Source: Candidatus Roizmanbacteria bacterium RIFCSPHIGHO2_01_FULL_39_8
GTDB lineage: Bacteria > Patescibacteriota > Microgenomatia > UBA1406 > GWC2-37-13
Assembly (NCBI GenBank): GCA_001789355.1
Contig: MFZI01000012.1
Location: 3,275-11,090 of the forward strand
DNA: 7,816 bases
Direction of reading: 5' to 3'
Each line of letters begins with the position of its first letter. Position 1 is the first letter of the stretch. The translations under genes and the position numbers were made by a program. This document shows, piece by piece, positions 1 to 6,176 of the stretch. Below the pieces are notes generated by a model that worked only from the letters and a program-made list of their open reading frames with translations, searched no databases and was not told where the DNA came from.

Positions 1-1
1 T

Positions 2-223
2 CCGCAGGATGAAGACTTCTGTGCTCCACCGGAAAAATGGGGATACAGATACTATCGCTATAGAGATGTTGATGTAGGTATCTCCGATTGTGGAAGGTAT
101 CATTATATTATCGCAGCGCACATGGAAAATGACGGTAATGCTAACGTAGACCAAGTCCCACAATGTTACGTTCAGAAGGTCGGTCTTGTGTCGAGTTATT
201 TTGGAATAGGGGGATTTGAATAA
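2..223 (+). CDS. Probable type IV pilin/pseudopilin, C-terminal fragment
   Basis: An open frame enters from the left edge and ends at TAA 221-223, giving 73 visible residues; the N-terminus lies outside the window. The fragment is rich in aromatic residues and Arg (WGYRYYRYRDV) and has cysteines at visible residues 7, 30 and 55. The stretch CGRYHYIIAAHMEND resembles the C-terminal strand region of GspG/PilA-like pilins in Patescibacteria, where a Tyr-rich strand is followed by an '[A/L]..[L/M]E' segment. The next gene, a clear prepilin, starts 1 nt after this stop, so the two are almost certainly co-transcribed and translationally linked. The pilin identity is inferred from context and this weak similarity, because the diagnostic N-terminal helix cannot be seen. 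It could instead be another surface protein of the pilus locus. Confidence 0.6.
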   Translation, partial: PQDEDFCAPPEKWGYRYYRYRDVDVGISDCGRYHYIIAAHMENDGNANVDQVPQCYVQKVGLVSSYFGIGGFE

Positions 224-224
224 T

Positions 225-788
225 ATGAAAAAAAAGGGTTTCACGTTGATAGAGCTTATCGTAGTAATGGCTATCATTGGAATATTATCACTGGTAGGAG
301 TGCTAGCCTATAGTTCTAATACGAGAACCGCTCGAGATGCAAAGCGCAAAGCAGATCTTGAAATATTACGTTCTGCACTTGAGATGTATCGTTCCAACGA
401 TCCGAATAGTCAATATCCAACAACAGGCTCTGCCTGGTGGGGAGCTTGTAGTAGTTATGGTTCTCATGTAAACGATTACATACCTGGCCTTGCTCCAGAT
501 TATATACAACAGTTACCACATGACCCAAGGGAGAGTAAACCAGGGAAAGGTATTCCTCCTTGTGCAAACCCTGGTTGGAACTGTTACCTTTACAAGTCTA
601 ACGGAATAAATTACAAACTTCTTGCCCACTGTACTCCAGAAAATACGTGGACAGAAAATGATCCCTATTATGATCCAGTAAGACCTTGTCATGCATGGCA
701 GGTATCATCAAGCCTTATTATCAGGGGTTCTGGCGGTAGTGTAGCAACGTGTACGGGTGTAGCGAGCGCGGCTAGTGGCCCATGGTAA
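225..788 (+). CDS. GspG/PilA-like type IV prepilin (major-type pilin)
   Basis: 187 residues. It has a classic type III signal peptide: a short basic leader MKKKG, predicted cleavage after Gly5, then FTLIELIVVMAIIGIL with Glu at mature position +5. The hydrophobic helix (residues 6-29) would anchor the subunit in the membrane and form the filament core. After it comes the basic helix ARDAKRKADLEILRSALEMY, typical of bacterial GspG-like pilins, and a globular domain containing LPHDPR, comparable to the LP.DPW loop of GspG. Six cysteines (75, 113, 120, 136, 155, 176) suggest disulfides in the exported domain. ATG 225 is chosen because it gives the usual short leader and lies 10 nt after a purine-rich AGGGGGA at 208-214; an in-frame TTG at 216 would add only three residues and overlap the previous stop. 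It is the first of four complete prepilin genes in a row and the only one with the canonical Gly at -1, so it may be the major subunit. Confidence 0.9.
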   Translation: MKKKGFTLIELIVVMAIIGILSLVGVLAYSSNTRTARDAKRKADLEILRSALEMYRSNDPNSQYPTTGSAWWGACSSYGSHVNDYIPGLAPDYIQQLPHDPRESKPGKGIPPCANPGWNCYLYKSNGINYKLLAHCTPENTWTENDPYYDPVRPCHAWQVSSSLIIRGSGGSVATCTGVASAASGPW

Positions 789-793
789 ACATT

Positions 794-1309
794 ATGAGTC
801 TTAACAAATCTTTTACATTAATTGAATTAATAGTCGTGATGGGAATAATCGCTTTTTTTGCGGGAATGGGACTGGTAACCTTTGGTAATACCAATCAAAT
901 AAATAGTTTACGGCAGGTAAAAGATAGAGTTACCGACGGACTTGAGTATGCCAAACAAAAAGCTAAGGCTCCTGAATTATACGATTGCAGTACAAACGAA
1001 CTTGCCTATAATTTTAATCTCAACGCTACCTCCTATTACGTTCAAAGATGCTGTGCTAATCCTACTACAAAAGTATTGGTTGGTGGCTCTTGTCAACAGA
1101 TACAACAATATGCCTTCCCCGCAAACATAAGCGCGATAAGCTCCCCCCTTCCTTTAAGCGTTAATTTTTACTTATTGAATAATGGCTCAAACGGTACCAC
1201 AGCCGGAAATCCGATTCGTTTAAAAAATTCTTCTGTCAATAAATGTTTGGACGTGACTGTCAGTACTTCCGGAGCGATTGAAGTGTTTGATATAGCGGAT
1301 TGTCCCTGA
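794..1309 (+). CDS. GspH/FimT-like minor prepilin
   Basis: 171 residues. The leader MSLNKS is followed by FTLIELIVVMGIIAFFAGMGLV with Glu at +5, the N-terminal methylation and transmembrane helix of a prepilin. The -1 residue is Ser6 rather than Gly, which is unusual. The region after the helix (INSLRQVKDRVTDGLEYAKQKA) resembles the amphipathic segment of GspH/FimT proteins, and its place second in a GHIJ-like series agrees. Six cysteines (65, 86, 87, 100, 151, 170) lie in the predicted exported domain. ATG 794 gives a leader like those of its neighbours; ATG 782, overlapping the previous stop by 7 nt, would add MVNI and is also possible. Neither start has a strong Shine-Dalgarno sequence, so translational coupling to the preceding gene is likely. 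The minor-pilin subtype is inferred from order and length. Confidence 0.8.
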   Translation: MSLNKSFTLIELIVVMGIIAFFAGMGLVTFGNTNQINSLRQVKDRVTDGLEYAKQKAKAPELYDCSTNELAYNFNLNATSYYVQRCCANPTTKVLVGGSCQQIQQYAFPANISAISSPLPLSVNFYLLNNGSNGTTAGNPIRLKNSSVNKCLDVTVSTSGAIEVFDIADCP

Positions 1310-1335
1310 TTAGAATCTGTCGATATGAATAGTTT

Positions 1336-1785
1336 ATGATTAAAGCCGTGAAGAAATCATTTTCACTTATTGAAATTCTTGTGGTTACCTCAATACTGAG
1401 CATCTTTTTTGTGGTTACCGTGTCAGTCTTAGTGGTCGTTCTTCGAAATATGAAAATTAACGAGCACAAGATTTATGCGACCCACTATGTAGGTCAATTG
1501 GAAGATTGGCTTCGGACCCAAAAGGAACTCGACTGGGTTGACTTTTCAAGCAGGTCAGGGACATTTTGTTTTAATGATGAAACTCAAATGACTTGGGTAG
1601 GAGCTCTTGGTAGCTGTCCTGCTGTTCCTGCGAGCTTGAATCCTTCCATCTACAACAGAAGACTTGATCTTCCCGGCTGTCCAGGATCATGTGCCCAAGT
1701 AGGCGCAACCATAACTGTATCCTGGAAAGAATTGGGTAAGGATTATATGGTTCAGGCTAAGCCAGTATTTAGTTTATTGGAATAA
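1336..1785 (+). CDS. GspI/PilV-like minor prepilin
   Basis: 149 residues. The leader MIKAVKKS is followed by FSLIEILVVTSILSIFFVVTVSVLVVVL, a long hydrophobic helix with Glu13 at mature +5. Predicted cleavage is after Ser8, again not Gly. The helix runs into NMKINEHKIYATHYVGQLEDWLR, comparable to the region after the helix in GspI/PilV-type minor pilins. Four cysteines (78, 94, 115, 119) include a PGCPGSC cluster in the exported domain. No clear Shine-Dalgarno precedes ATG 1336. The gap to the upstream gene is 26 nt and to the next prepilin 8 nt, so it sits inside the same operon. Its role would be in the tip or initiation complex of the filament, by analogy with GspI and PilV. The prepilin class is firm; the exact subtype is inferred from position and size. 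Confidence 0.8.
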   Translation: MIKAVKKSFSLIEILVVTSILSIFFVVTVSVLVVVLRNMKINEHKIYATHYVGQLEDWLRTQKELDWVDFSSRSGTFCFNDETQMTWVGALGSCPAVPASLNPSIYNRRLDLPGCPGSCAQVGATITVSWKELGKDYMVQAKPVFSLLE

Positions 1786-1793
1786 TTTTCAAT

Positions 1794-2372
1794 ATGAGAA
1801 AAAGAGCTTTTACTCTCATCGAGGTCATGGTCACGATTGCGGCAGTCGCTATCGTCTTGCCGACGATCTTTTCTATCTTTTATGTCATTCTCCAACAACA
1901 GTCAAAAATAAGCAAACTTGCCGAGGTGAAACGTCAAGGTGACTATGCAATGAGTGCAATGGAAAATATTATCAGGGACAATGCGGTCAAGATACTTGAT
2001 GATTCAGCTATACCGGAACAAGTAGTCTGCGATAGCCCGAATTCATCGGACAACGGTGACGGTACTCTGTCTTTTGCCGATAAATATGGGAATAAGTTTG
2101 GTTTCTATGGATCTCCAACAATGATAGATCCGCACACCGAACCCTTGGCCGGTTTTCCCACGCCACCGTTTTCCCTAGATATTTTGACAACTGATAGTGT
2201 CGTTTTTAGCTCTCCCCTTACCATGTCATGCACAAAGGAAGACGTATATACTGCACCGATAGTCAAAATAGCCTTTACTATTGACTATAATACCAGCTCT
2301 GCTCGACCCGAAGACCAGGTGTCACTTCCCTACGAAACAAGTGTGGCTTTGAGAAATTTTGGAACCCCATAG
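1794..2372 (+). CDS. GspJ/PilW-like minor prepilin
   Basis: 192 residues. A short leader MRKRA precedes FTLIEVMVTIAAVAIVLPTIFSIFYVIL, with Glu10 at +5 and predicted cleavage after Ala5. The following segment, QQQSKISKLAEVKRQGDYAMSAMENIIRD, matches the style of GspJ/PilW minor pilins, where a long helix carries conserved 'M...L..dir'-like residues. The rest is predicted exported, mostly beta, with two cysteines (79, 146) that could form one disulfide. It is the last prepilin of the row and starts 8 nt after the upstream stop. A 54-nt pyrimidine-rich gap follows before pilM. By analogy with GspI-J-K tip complexes it probably helps start filament assembly. No GspK-like protein is visible in the window. 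Confidence 0.8.
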   Translation: MRKRAFTLIEVMVTIAAVAIVLPTIFSIFYVILQQQSKISKLAEVKRQGDYAMSAMENIIRDNAVKILDDSAIPEQVVCDSPNSSDNGDGTLSFADKYGNKFGFYGSPTMIDPHTEPLAGFPTPPFSLDILTTDSVVFSSPLTMSCTKEDVYTAPIVKIAFTIDYNTSSARPEDQVSLPYETSVALRNFGTP

Positions 2373-2389
2373 TCTTCTCTGTTCACCTC

Positions 2390-2418
2390 TTGACTTCTTT
2401 TCCTATTTTCTCCATACT
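2390..2418 (+). promoter_or_regulatory. Possible internal promoter upstream of pilM
   Basis: TTGACT (2390-2395, 5/6 match to the -35 consensus) is separated by 17 nt from CATACT (2413-2418, 4/6 match to the -10 consensus). Transcription would begin close to the pilM ATG at 2427, giving an almost leaderless message. The surrounding 2373-2412 stretch is strongly pyrimidine-rich on the + strand. Chance matches are frequent in AT-rich DNA, so this is only a candidate. Confidence 0.25.
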
Positions 2419-2426
2419 GGATAAAT

Positions 2427-3452
2427 ATGGCAGATAGTGATACCAGCCTTTATATAGGTGAAAGTTCGATTAGTGTCGCAAAAGCGAAAAATATTGGAGG
2501 CAGGTTAGAAATTCTGGCACTTGCCCAGGAAAACGATTCTCCAATGTTTTATCAGTTTGATACGGAAAAGATAATCGCAGACACATCAAATGTGATCAAA
2601 AAACTATTCGAGCTCTACAAGATACCAAAAAAAACAGTCAATGTTGTCATTCCGGACTCAATGACCTATTCACAGATAATTTCAATGCCACGACTGAAGG
2701 AAAAAGAACTCCTTTCGGCTATAAAATATCAAGCAGATCAATTCATCCCGATGCCCATCGACGAAACTTCACTCGACCTGGAGATTTTGAATGAAAATAC
2801 AAATGAAAATAATTTATTAGTCTTAATTGTGGCGTCGGCTCAGAAATTAGTCAGTAAAGTGCAAAAACTAGTTGAAGCAAGCGGCCTAGAAACAGAATCG
2901 GTTGAGAATGAGCTCAGCGCTTCAGGCAGATTTTTGTCGAAGTTCTACATACCTGTCACTAAAGTTGGAGGGAGTATTTTTGTGAATATTGGTTATACGA
3001 CAACCTCTCTTTACTATTTTGACAATAAACATAGTCTTCTGACAGACACGCATACATTTGAAGCAGGTTACTCACTTTTGTTAAAAGAATCTCAAGCCGA
3101 TATTAATATTGACAAAGTAAAGGCGGTCGATTTACTCAAGCAGGTTGGTTTTTCTCAGAACTCATCACTTGACCTCAAGCATATTCTGAAGCCAACGTTA
3201 GACGTGTTTATTGCCGAAATACAAAAGTTTATTCTTTCGGTAAAGACCAAATTCCGAAGTGCTTCTACTTCAAACTTGTATCTTTACAATTACGCAAATT
3301 CAATCTTGCATCTCGATTCAGAGATACAAGAGGCCATCTCAATACCAACATCGCTGTATGACTTCACTACTATACTCAAGAGGACACCTGTTGTCGAACC
3401 TTTTATCAATAATTTATCTTCATTTGTTAATCCTATCGGAGGGGCCCTATAG
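2427..3452 (+). CDS. pilM: PilM-like type IV pilus assembly protein (actin-like fold)
   Basis: 341 residues, usual size for PilM. PilM is a cytoplasmic actin/FtsA-like protein that binds the N-terminal peptide of PilN and ties the assembly platform to the motor ATPases. The best-preserved family region is residues 86-121: SMPRLKEKELLSAIKYQADQ, then FIPMPIDETSLDLEIL, matching the PilM 'MP....el..ai..ea..yiPfpi.e..lD' pattern. LLVLIVASAQKLVSKVQKLVEASGL (130-154) matches the following 'v.lvAa....v......l..aGl' part. The nucleotide-binding motifs are degraded: phosphate-1 reads SLYIGESS with Tyr9 in the acidic position, phosphate-2 reads VNIGYTTTS with Asn187 for Asp, and the Gly-rich adenosine motif is missing from the C-terminal region (LYLYNYANS, 284-292). 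It has no cysteine. ATG 2427 follows a weak GGATAA. pilN begins 24 nt downstream, in the standard pilM-N-O order. Confidence 0.88.
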   Translation: MADSDTSLYIGESSISVAKAKNIGGRLEILALAQENDSPMFYQFDTEKIIADTSNVIKKLFELYKIPKKTVNVVIPDSMTYSQIISMPRLKEKELLSAIKYQADQFIPMPIDETSLDLEILNENTNENNLLVLIVASAQKLVSKVQKLVEASGLETESVENELSASGRFLSKFYIPVTKVGGSIFVNIGYTTTSLYYFDNKHSLLTDTHTFEAGYSLLLKESQADINIDKVKAVDLLKQVGFSQNSSLDLKHILKPTLDVFIAEIQKFILSVKTKFRSASTSNLYLYNYANSILHLDSEIQEAISIPTSLYDFTTILKRTPVVEPFINNLSSFVNPIGGAL

Positions 3453-3476
3453 TTAAACAGTGATAGTGGAATACGT

Positions 3477-4043
3477 ATGAAAAAAGGGATAAATCTGCTC
3501 ATAAAGCAGGATCAATACATAAAATATGAAAGAGTGTTTAAACAACTTAAACTTGTCCTTGTTTTATTTTGTATTGTTGCTCTGTTCGAATACATTGGTC
3601 TTTATATAGTGGTACAGCGTCAAAGGCAAAAAACTGTTGAACTGCAAAATCAGAATCAGACGCTCCTTAATTATATTGTTCAAAATAAGCAAGTTGAGGC
3701 TAATCTAGTGTTCTTTCGTCAGAAAGAGCAACAATTGGTGACCATCTTAAAAACAGATGTCAATTTTTATCCCTATTACCAATTGCTTACCGACAGTTTA
3801 CTTCAGTATGGGCCTCAAGCGAAACTGGTTTCCTTGACGATGGATAATGAGCGTCAATCAGAATTCACGCTCCAATTTCCGGATTATGCGGGCATGCTTA
3901 CTTTTTTTAAGTTCGCCGAAACAGATGAATTCGTAACAAATTTTGATTCGTTAGTTTTGTCGAATTTTACCGCTACGCCAGGTGAACAGCAAAGTTATCA
4001 ATTGGTTTTCAAGGGAACCTTTAAGGAAATACATGCAGATTGA
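3477..4043 (+). CDS. pilN: PilN-like type IV pilus inner-membrane protein
   Basis: 188 residues, typical of PilN. The N-terminal cytoplasmic tail carries INLL (residues 5-8), the conserved PilN motif that docks into PilM. One transmembrane segment lies at about 25-46 (LKLVLVLFCIVALFEYIGLY), followed by a Gln-rich coiled coil at about 47-90 and a C-terminal domain expected to adopt the ferredoxin-like fold that pairs with PilO. The C-terminal domain would lie on the outer face of the membrane. ATG 3477 is preceded by a weak TGGA at 3467-3470. The 3' end overlaps the start of pilO by 11 nt, which supports coupled translation and roughly equal amounts of the two partners. Assignment rests on gene order, topology and INLL, since PilN sequences are otherwise poorly conserved. 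Confidence 0.85.
   Translation: MKKGINLLIKQDQYIKYERVFKQLKLVLVLFCIVALFEYIGLYIVVQRQRQKTVELQNQNQTLLNYIVQNKQVEANLVFFRQKEQQLVTILKTDVNFYPYYQLLTDSLLQYGPQAKLVSLTMDNERQSEFTLQFPDYAGMLTFFKFAETDEFVTNFDSLVLSNFTATPGEQQSYQLVFKGTFKEIHAD
4023..4027 (+). promoter_or_regulatory. Shine-Dalgarno site for pilO inside pilN
   Basis: AAGGA lies 5 nt upstream of ATG 4033 and inside the last codons of pilN. It decides the pilO start in favour of ATG 4033 over the in-frame GTG at 3982, which would add 17 residues lying entirely within pilN coding sequence. Confidence 0.55.
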
Positions 4044-4728
4044 ACATACACACTACTTTTCTCGCAGGCTTTTGAGCAAATACTCTGTTTTCCTTTTAGG
4101 ATTATTTCTGGTCGTGGGGTTAATTATTTTCGGCATCTTTTTTTTCTATGGCCAATATCACGAAGAACGAGACAAAGCAGCTAAAATCCTGGAACAGAAA
4201 GTTGAATTGGAGAAAAAACGAGACCTAATTGAGTTTAAGGATGTCACGCAAGAGGCAGCTAAGGATCCTGTGAAATTGCAGAGACTCAATGAGCTTTTAA
4301 GTCAATTGATTCCCTCTACCGAAGATTACTTCTCTATCATTGCAGCCCTCGAGAAATTGTCACAAAGTACAGGTTTTATTATTACTGAATATAGCATTGA
4401 TCCAGCGAGAACAACACAGGAGAAAATAGCTTTGAATATTACTGGTTTTGGCGATTCAAGTACCTTTTTGGATTTCTTAAAAAATTATAACATTTCCGGG
4501 GGAAGGCTTATTACCATAGATAAAATTTCCTTTTCGGATGAGCTTCAATCCGGCTCAGAAATCAGTCTAAATTTTTATAGCGGTAAGTCTGCGGGGCAGC
4601 CATCAGCAGGGCTCAGTAAAGATGATGAGGTTCTCCTCGCGAGCATTATTGATAAAATACAAATACAGCTCGTTCCGGTAATTCAAAATACTTCTACTGA
4701 TTATCCTGTGAAATCAAATCCGTTCTAA
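4033..4728 (+). CDS. pilO: PilO-like type IV pilus inner-membrane protein
   Basis: 231 residues. A short cytoplasmic tail leads into one strongly hydrophobic segment at about 17-39 (SVFLLGLFLVVGLIIFGIFF), then a charged coiled coil at about 41-70. LNELLSQLIPSTEDYFSIIA (85-104) and LEKLSQSTGFIITEYSIDP fit the PilO pattern 'l..l...lP......l...l......gl.i', leading into a ferredoxin-like domain (to about 183). A polar tail of roughly 48 residues follows (184-231). PilO dimerises with PilN in the periplasm-equivalent space and aligns the platform with the filament. No pilP or pilQ follows: the next gene is convergent rpsP, its stop only 5 nt away. The locus therefore ends here. There are no cysteines. 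The identity is inferred from topology and the M-N-O order more than from residue conservation. Confidence 0.82.
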   Translation: MQIEHTHYFSRRLLSKYSVFLLGLFLVVGLIIFGIFFFYGQYHEERDKAAKILEQKVELEKKRDLIEFKDVTQEAAKDPVKLQRLNELLSQLIPSTEDYFSIIAALEKLSQSTGFIITEYSIDPARTTQEKIALNITGFGDSSTFLDFLKNYNISGGRLITIDKISFSDELQSGSEISLNFYSGKSAGQPSAGLSKDDEVLLASIIDKIQIQLVPVIQNTSTDYPVKSNPF

Positions 4729-4733
4729 TACCT

Positions 4734-4973
4734 TTATTTTACATTTTTTCCAAGGAGTTTGCGGAGGCCTTCAGTGAGAATTGCGCCTTTGGATAACCAA
4801 TTTTTTAGTTTATCCTTGTCGTATTCTAACTTCGCTGGAGCTAATTTCGGGTCATATGTTCCTAGATTTTCTAAGTATGCACCATTACGCTTCTTTCTCT
4901 TGTCCATCACCACAATACGATAAAAGGGTTTTCCTTTCTTTCCTAGTCTCATGAGCTTGATCGCTACTGCCAT
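4734..4973 (-). CDS. rpsP: 30S ribosomal protein bS16
   Basis: 79 residues, normal length. The N-terminal signature MAVAIKLMRLGKKGKPFYRIVV matches bS16 (MAV.IRL.R.G.K..PFYRIVV), followed by the rRNA-contacting basic stretch MDKRKKRNGAYLENLGTYDP, also typical, and LSKGAILTEGLRKLL at the C-terminus ('w...GA.pt..v..ll'). bS16 is an early assembly protein of the 30S subunit that binds 16S rRNA. On the minus strand AAAGG sits only 2 nt before ATG (4973-4971), so a short-spaced ribosome binding site is possible. It is the last gene of the rpmF-nusB-rnc-rpsP series, 43 nt after rnc across an AT-rich spacer. It is not followed by the widespread rimM-trmD-rplS genes; pilO converges on it instead. Confidence 0.97.
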   Translation of the reverse strand: MAVAIKLMRLGKKGKPFYRIVVMDKRKKRNGAYLENLGTYDPKLAPAKLEYDKDKLKNWLSKGAILTEGLRKLLGKNVK

Positions 4974-5016
4974 AACCTTTAAAAATTAATATTTAAGATT
5001 TAACTATTTAACCATA

Positions 5017-5712
5017 TTATACCATCTTTTCTAAAGCTTTTTTGGCCGCCTGTTCTTCGGCTTCTTTTTTCGATTTTCCCGTACCATAACCGTAGATTCT
5101 TCCTTTGATGTAAACAGCAATTTTGAAAACTCGATTGTGTTCTGGTCCGGATTCATCAATAACTTTATAAAGCGGAGTCAGTTTAATTTTAGATTGGGTT
5201 ACCTCCTGCAATCTGCTTTTAGGTGACAGATAGAGTTTATTCTTTACAATTGCATCAAGCCTTTCTGAAAATAAAAATTTTAGAACAAATCGATAGGCGG
5301 TTTCAAAATTGCTGTCCAAAAAGATTCCCGCTATCAGTGCCTCAAAACAATCGGCGAGAATATTTGTGTTTTTCCGGCCACCTTCTTTGTCCTGACCTTT
5401 CGACAAGTATAAATAATCTCCTAGTTTAAGTAGTTTTGCTGCTTCTGCTAGACTCTCAGTTCGTACAATAGCCGCCTTAATTTCGGTGTAATCTCCTTCT
5501 TTAAGCTCCGCATAGTGCTTAAAAAGATACATCGAGGTGACAAGTGAAAGCACGCTGTCGCCAAGAAATTCCATCTTTTCATTGGATGGCAGAAAAAATT
5601 GTTTGTGTTCATTTAAATACGACCGATGAATAAAAACATTCTGCAGAATGTTTTTATCCTCGAAGGAAATTCCGATTTTTTTTTCGAGAAGTGATAAATT
5701 TTTTACAATCAT
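5017..5712 (-). CDS. rnc: Ribonuclease III
   Basis: 231 residues, full length. The enzyme cleaves double-stranded RNA, including rRNA precursors, with two metal ions. The catalytic domain (about 1-150) holds the signature NEKMEFLGDS (44-53), with Glu45, Glu48 and Asp52 matching E. coli Glu38, Glu41 and Asp45. The second acidic pair is in ADCFEALIAGIFLD, with Asp121 and Glu124 matching Asp114 and Glu117. The double-stranded RNA-binding domain runs from about 163 to 231: SPKSRLQEVTQ, then HNRVFKIAVYIKG, then GTGKSKKEAEEQAAKKALEKM with the usual Lys-rich helix start. All catalytic residues are present, so it should be active. It starts 23 nt after nusB on the same strand; no Shine-Dalgarno is seen before ATG 5712, only an A/T-rich tract, so coupling to nusB or SD-independent initiation is likely. 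Confidence 0.97.
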   Translation of the reverse strand: MIVKNLSLLEKKIGISFEDKNILQNVFIHRSYLNEHKQFFLPSNEKMEFLGDSVLSLVTSMYLFKHYAELKEGDYTEIKAAIVRTESLAEAAKLLKLGDYLYLSKGQDKEGGRKNTNILADCFEALIAGIFLDSNFETAYRFVLKFLFSERLDAIVKNKLYLSPKSRLQEVTQSKIKLTPLYKVIDESGPEHNRVFKIAVYIKGRIYGYGTGKSKKEAEEQAAKKALEKMV

Positions 5713-5735
5713 AAAATAAAAAAAAGGATTTTAAC

Positions 5736-6098
5736 CTACTTGGTCTTCGTGTTACTAAGTATTTTCCCAAGAACAGCATTAACAAAAGCGTATGAACGCT
5801 CGCCTGATAACTCTTTAGCCAACATCACCGCTTCGTCAATAATGACTTTTTCTGGTATTTTTTGGTCTATTATCAAGTCAAACACACTTAAGCGTAAAAT
5901 GGCAAGGTCTGTTCGTGAAACATTTTTTAGCGGGTAGCGCGGAGCATTTGTGCTTATTAATTTGTCCACCTTTTTAAGATGTTTTATTATCGAGTCAGTC
6001 CTCGAGTCGATGAAAGGGAGATGATTTTTCTTCCTCTCAAAACTGTAGGCAAACAAATTCTGAACTGTCTTGATTCGCTGTAGATGTCTGGGGTCCAT
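5736..6098 (-). CDS. nusB: Transcription antitermination factor NusB
   Basis: 120 residues, slightly shorter than the usual 130-150. NusB binds boxA RNA with S10 (NusE) and supports processive transcription of rRNA operons. The N-terminus RHLQRIKTVQNLFAYSFER fits the family's first RNA-contacting helix ('R..A.q.Ly'). The C-terminal half is well preserved: VSRTDLAILRLSVFDLI (60-76), IPEKVIIDEAVMLAKELSG (81-99) and YAFVNAVLGKIL (103-114) match 'id..dlaILRla.yEl', 'ip..v.InEaVeLaK' and 'fVNgvLd.i'. It lies between rpmF (78 nt upstream) and rnc (23 nt downstream), so one operon combines ribosome protein, rRNA antitermination and rRNA processing. ATG 6098 has no evident Shine-Dalgarno; an AAAAGCAAAAAAGC tract precedes it. 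Confidence 0.93.
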   Translation of the reverse strand: MDPRHLQRIKTVQNLFAYSFERKKNHLPFIDSRTDSIIKHLKKVDKLISTNAPRYPLKNVSRTDLAILRLSVFDLIIDQKIPEKVIIDEAVMLAKELSGERSYAFVNAVLGKILSNTKTK

Positions 6099-6146
6099 GT
6101 TTTGCTTTTTTGCTTTTAGCCGATTAGCTTTTAGGATATATTCAAT

Positions 6147-6176
6147 CTAATAGCTAATAAGCTAATAGTCTAATAG
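6147..6176. repeat. Tandem CTAATAG-type heptamer repeat
   Basis: Four copies of CTAATAR begin at 6147, 6154, 6162 and 6170 (CTAATAG, CTAATAA, CTAATAG, CTAATAG), with starts 7 or 8 nt apart. They fill most of the 78-nt gap between nusB and rpmF and abut the rpmF stop codon (CTA 6177-6179 on the + strand, read as TAG). On the transcribed minus strand they read CTATTAG/TTATTAG. No function is evident: they could be a slippage-generated spacer, a degraded dispersed repeat or a processing site. Confidence 0.7.

Noticed and set aside
316..567. Minus-strand open frame opposite the first prepilin
   Set aside because: It is a shadow of a well-supported pilin gene and has no recognisable features.
3290..3502. 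Minus-strand frame across the pilM-pilN junction
   Set aside because: Antisense to pilM's C-terminus and pilN's start, with no family resemblance and no start signal.
3982..4032. Upstream GTG start extending pilO by 17 residues
   Set aside because: The extension lies inside pilN coding sequence, and a good AAGGA at the right spacing supports ATG 4033.
5740..5937. Plus-strand open frame opposite nusB
   Set aside because: nusB on the minus strand has strong family motifs; the plus-strand frame is a shadow.
6147..6176. Short CRISPR array
   Set aside because: The repeats are only 7 nt with no spacers, and no cas gene is nearby.
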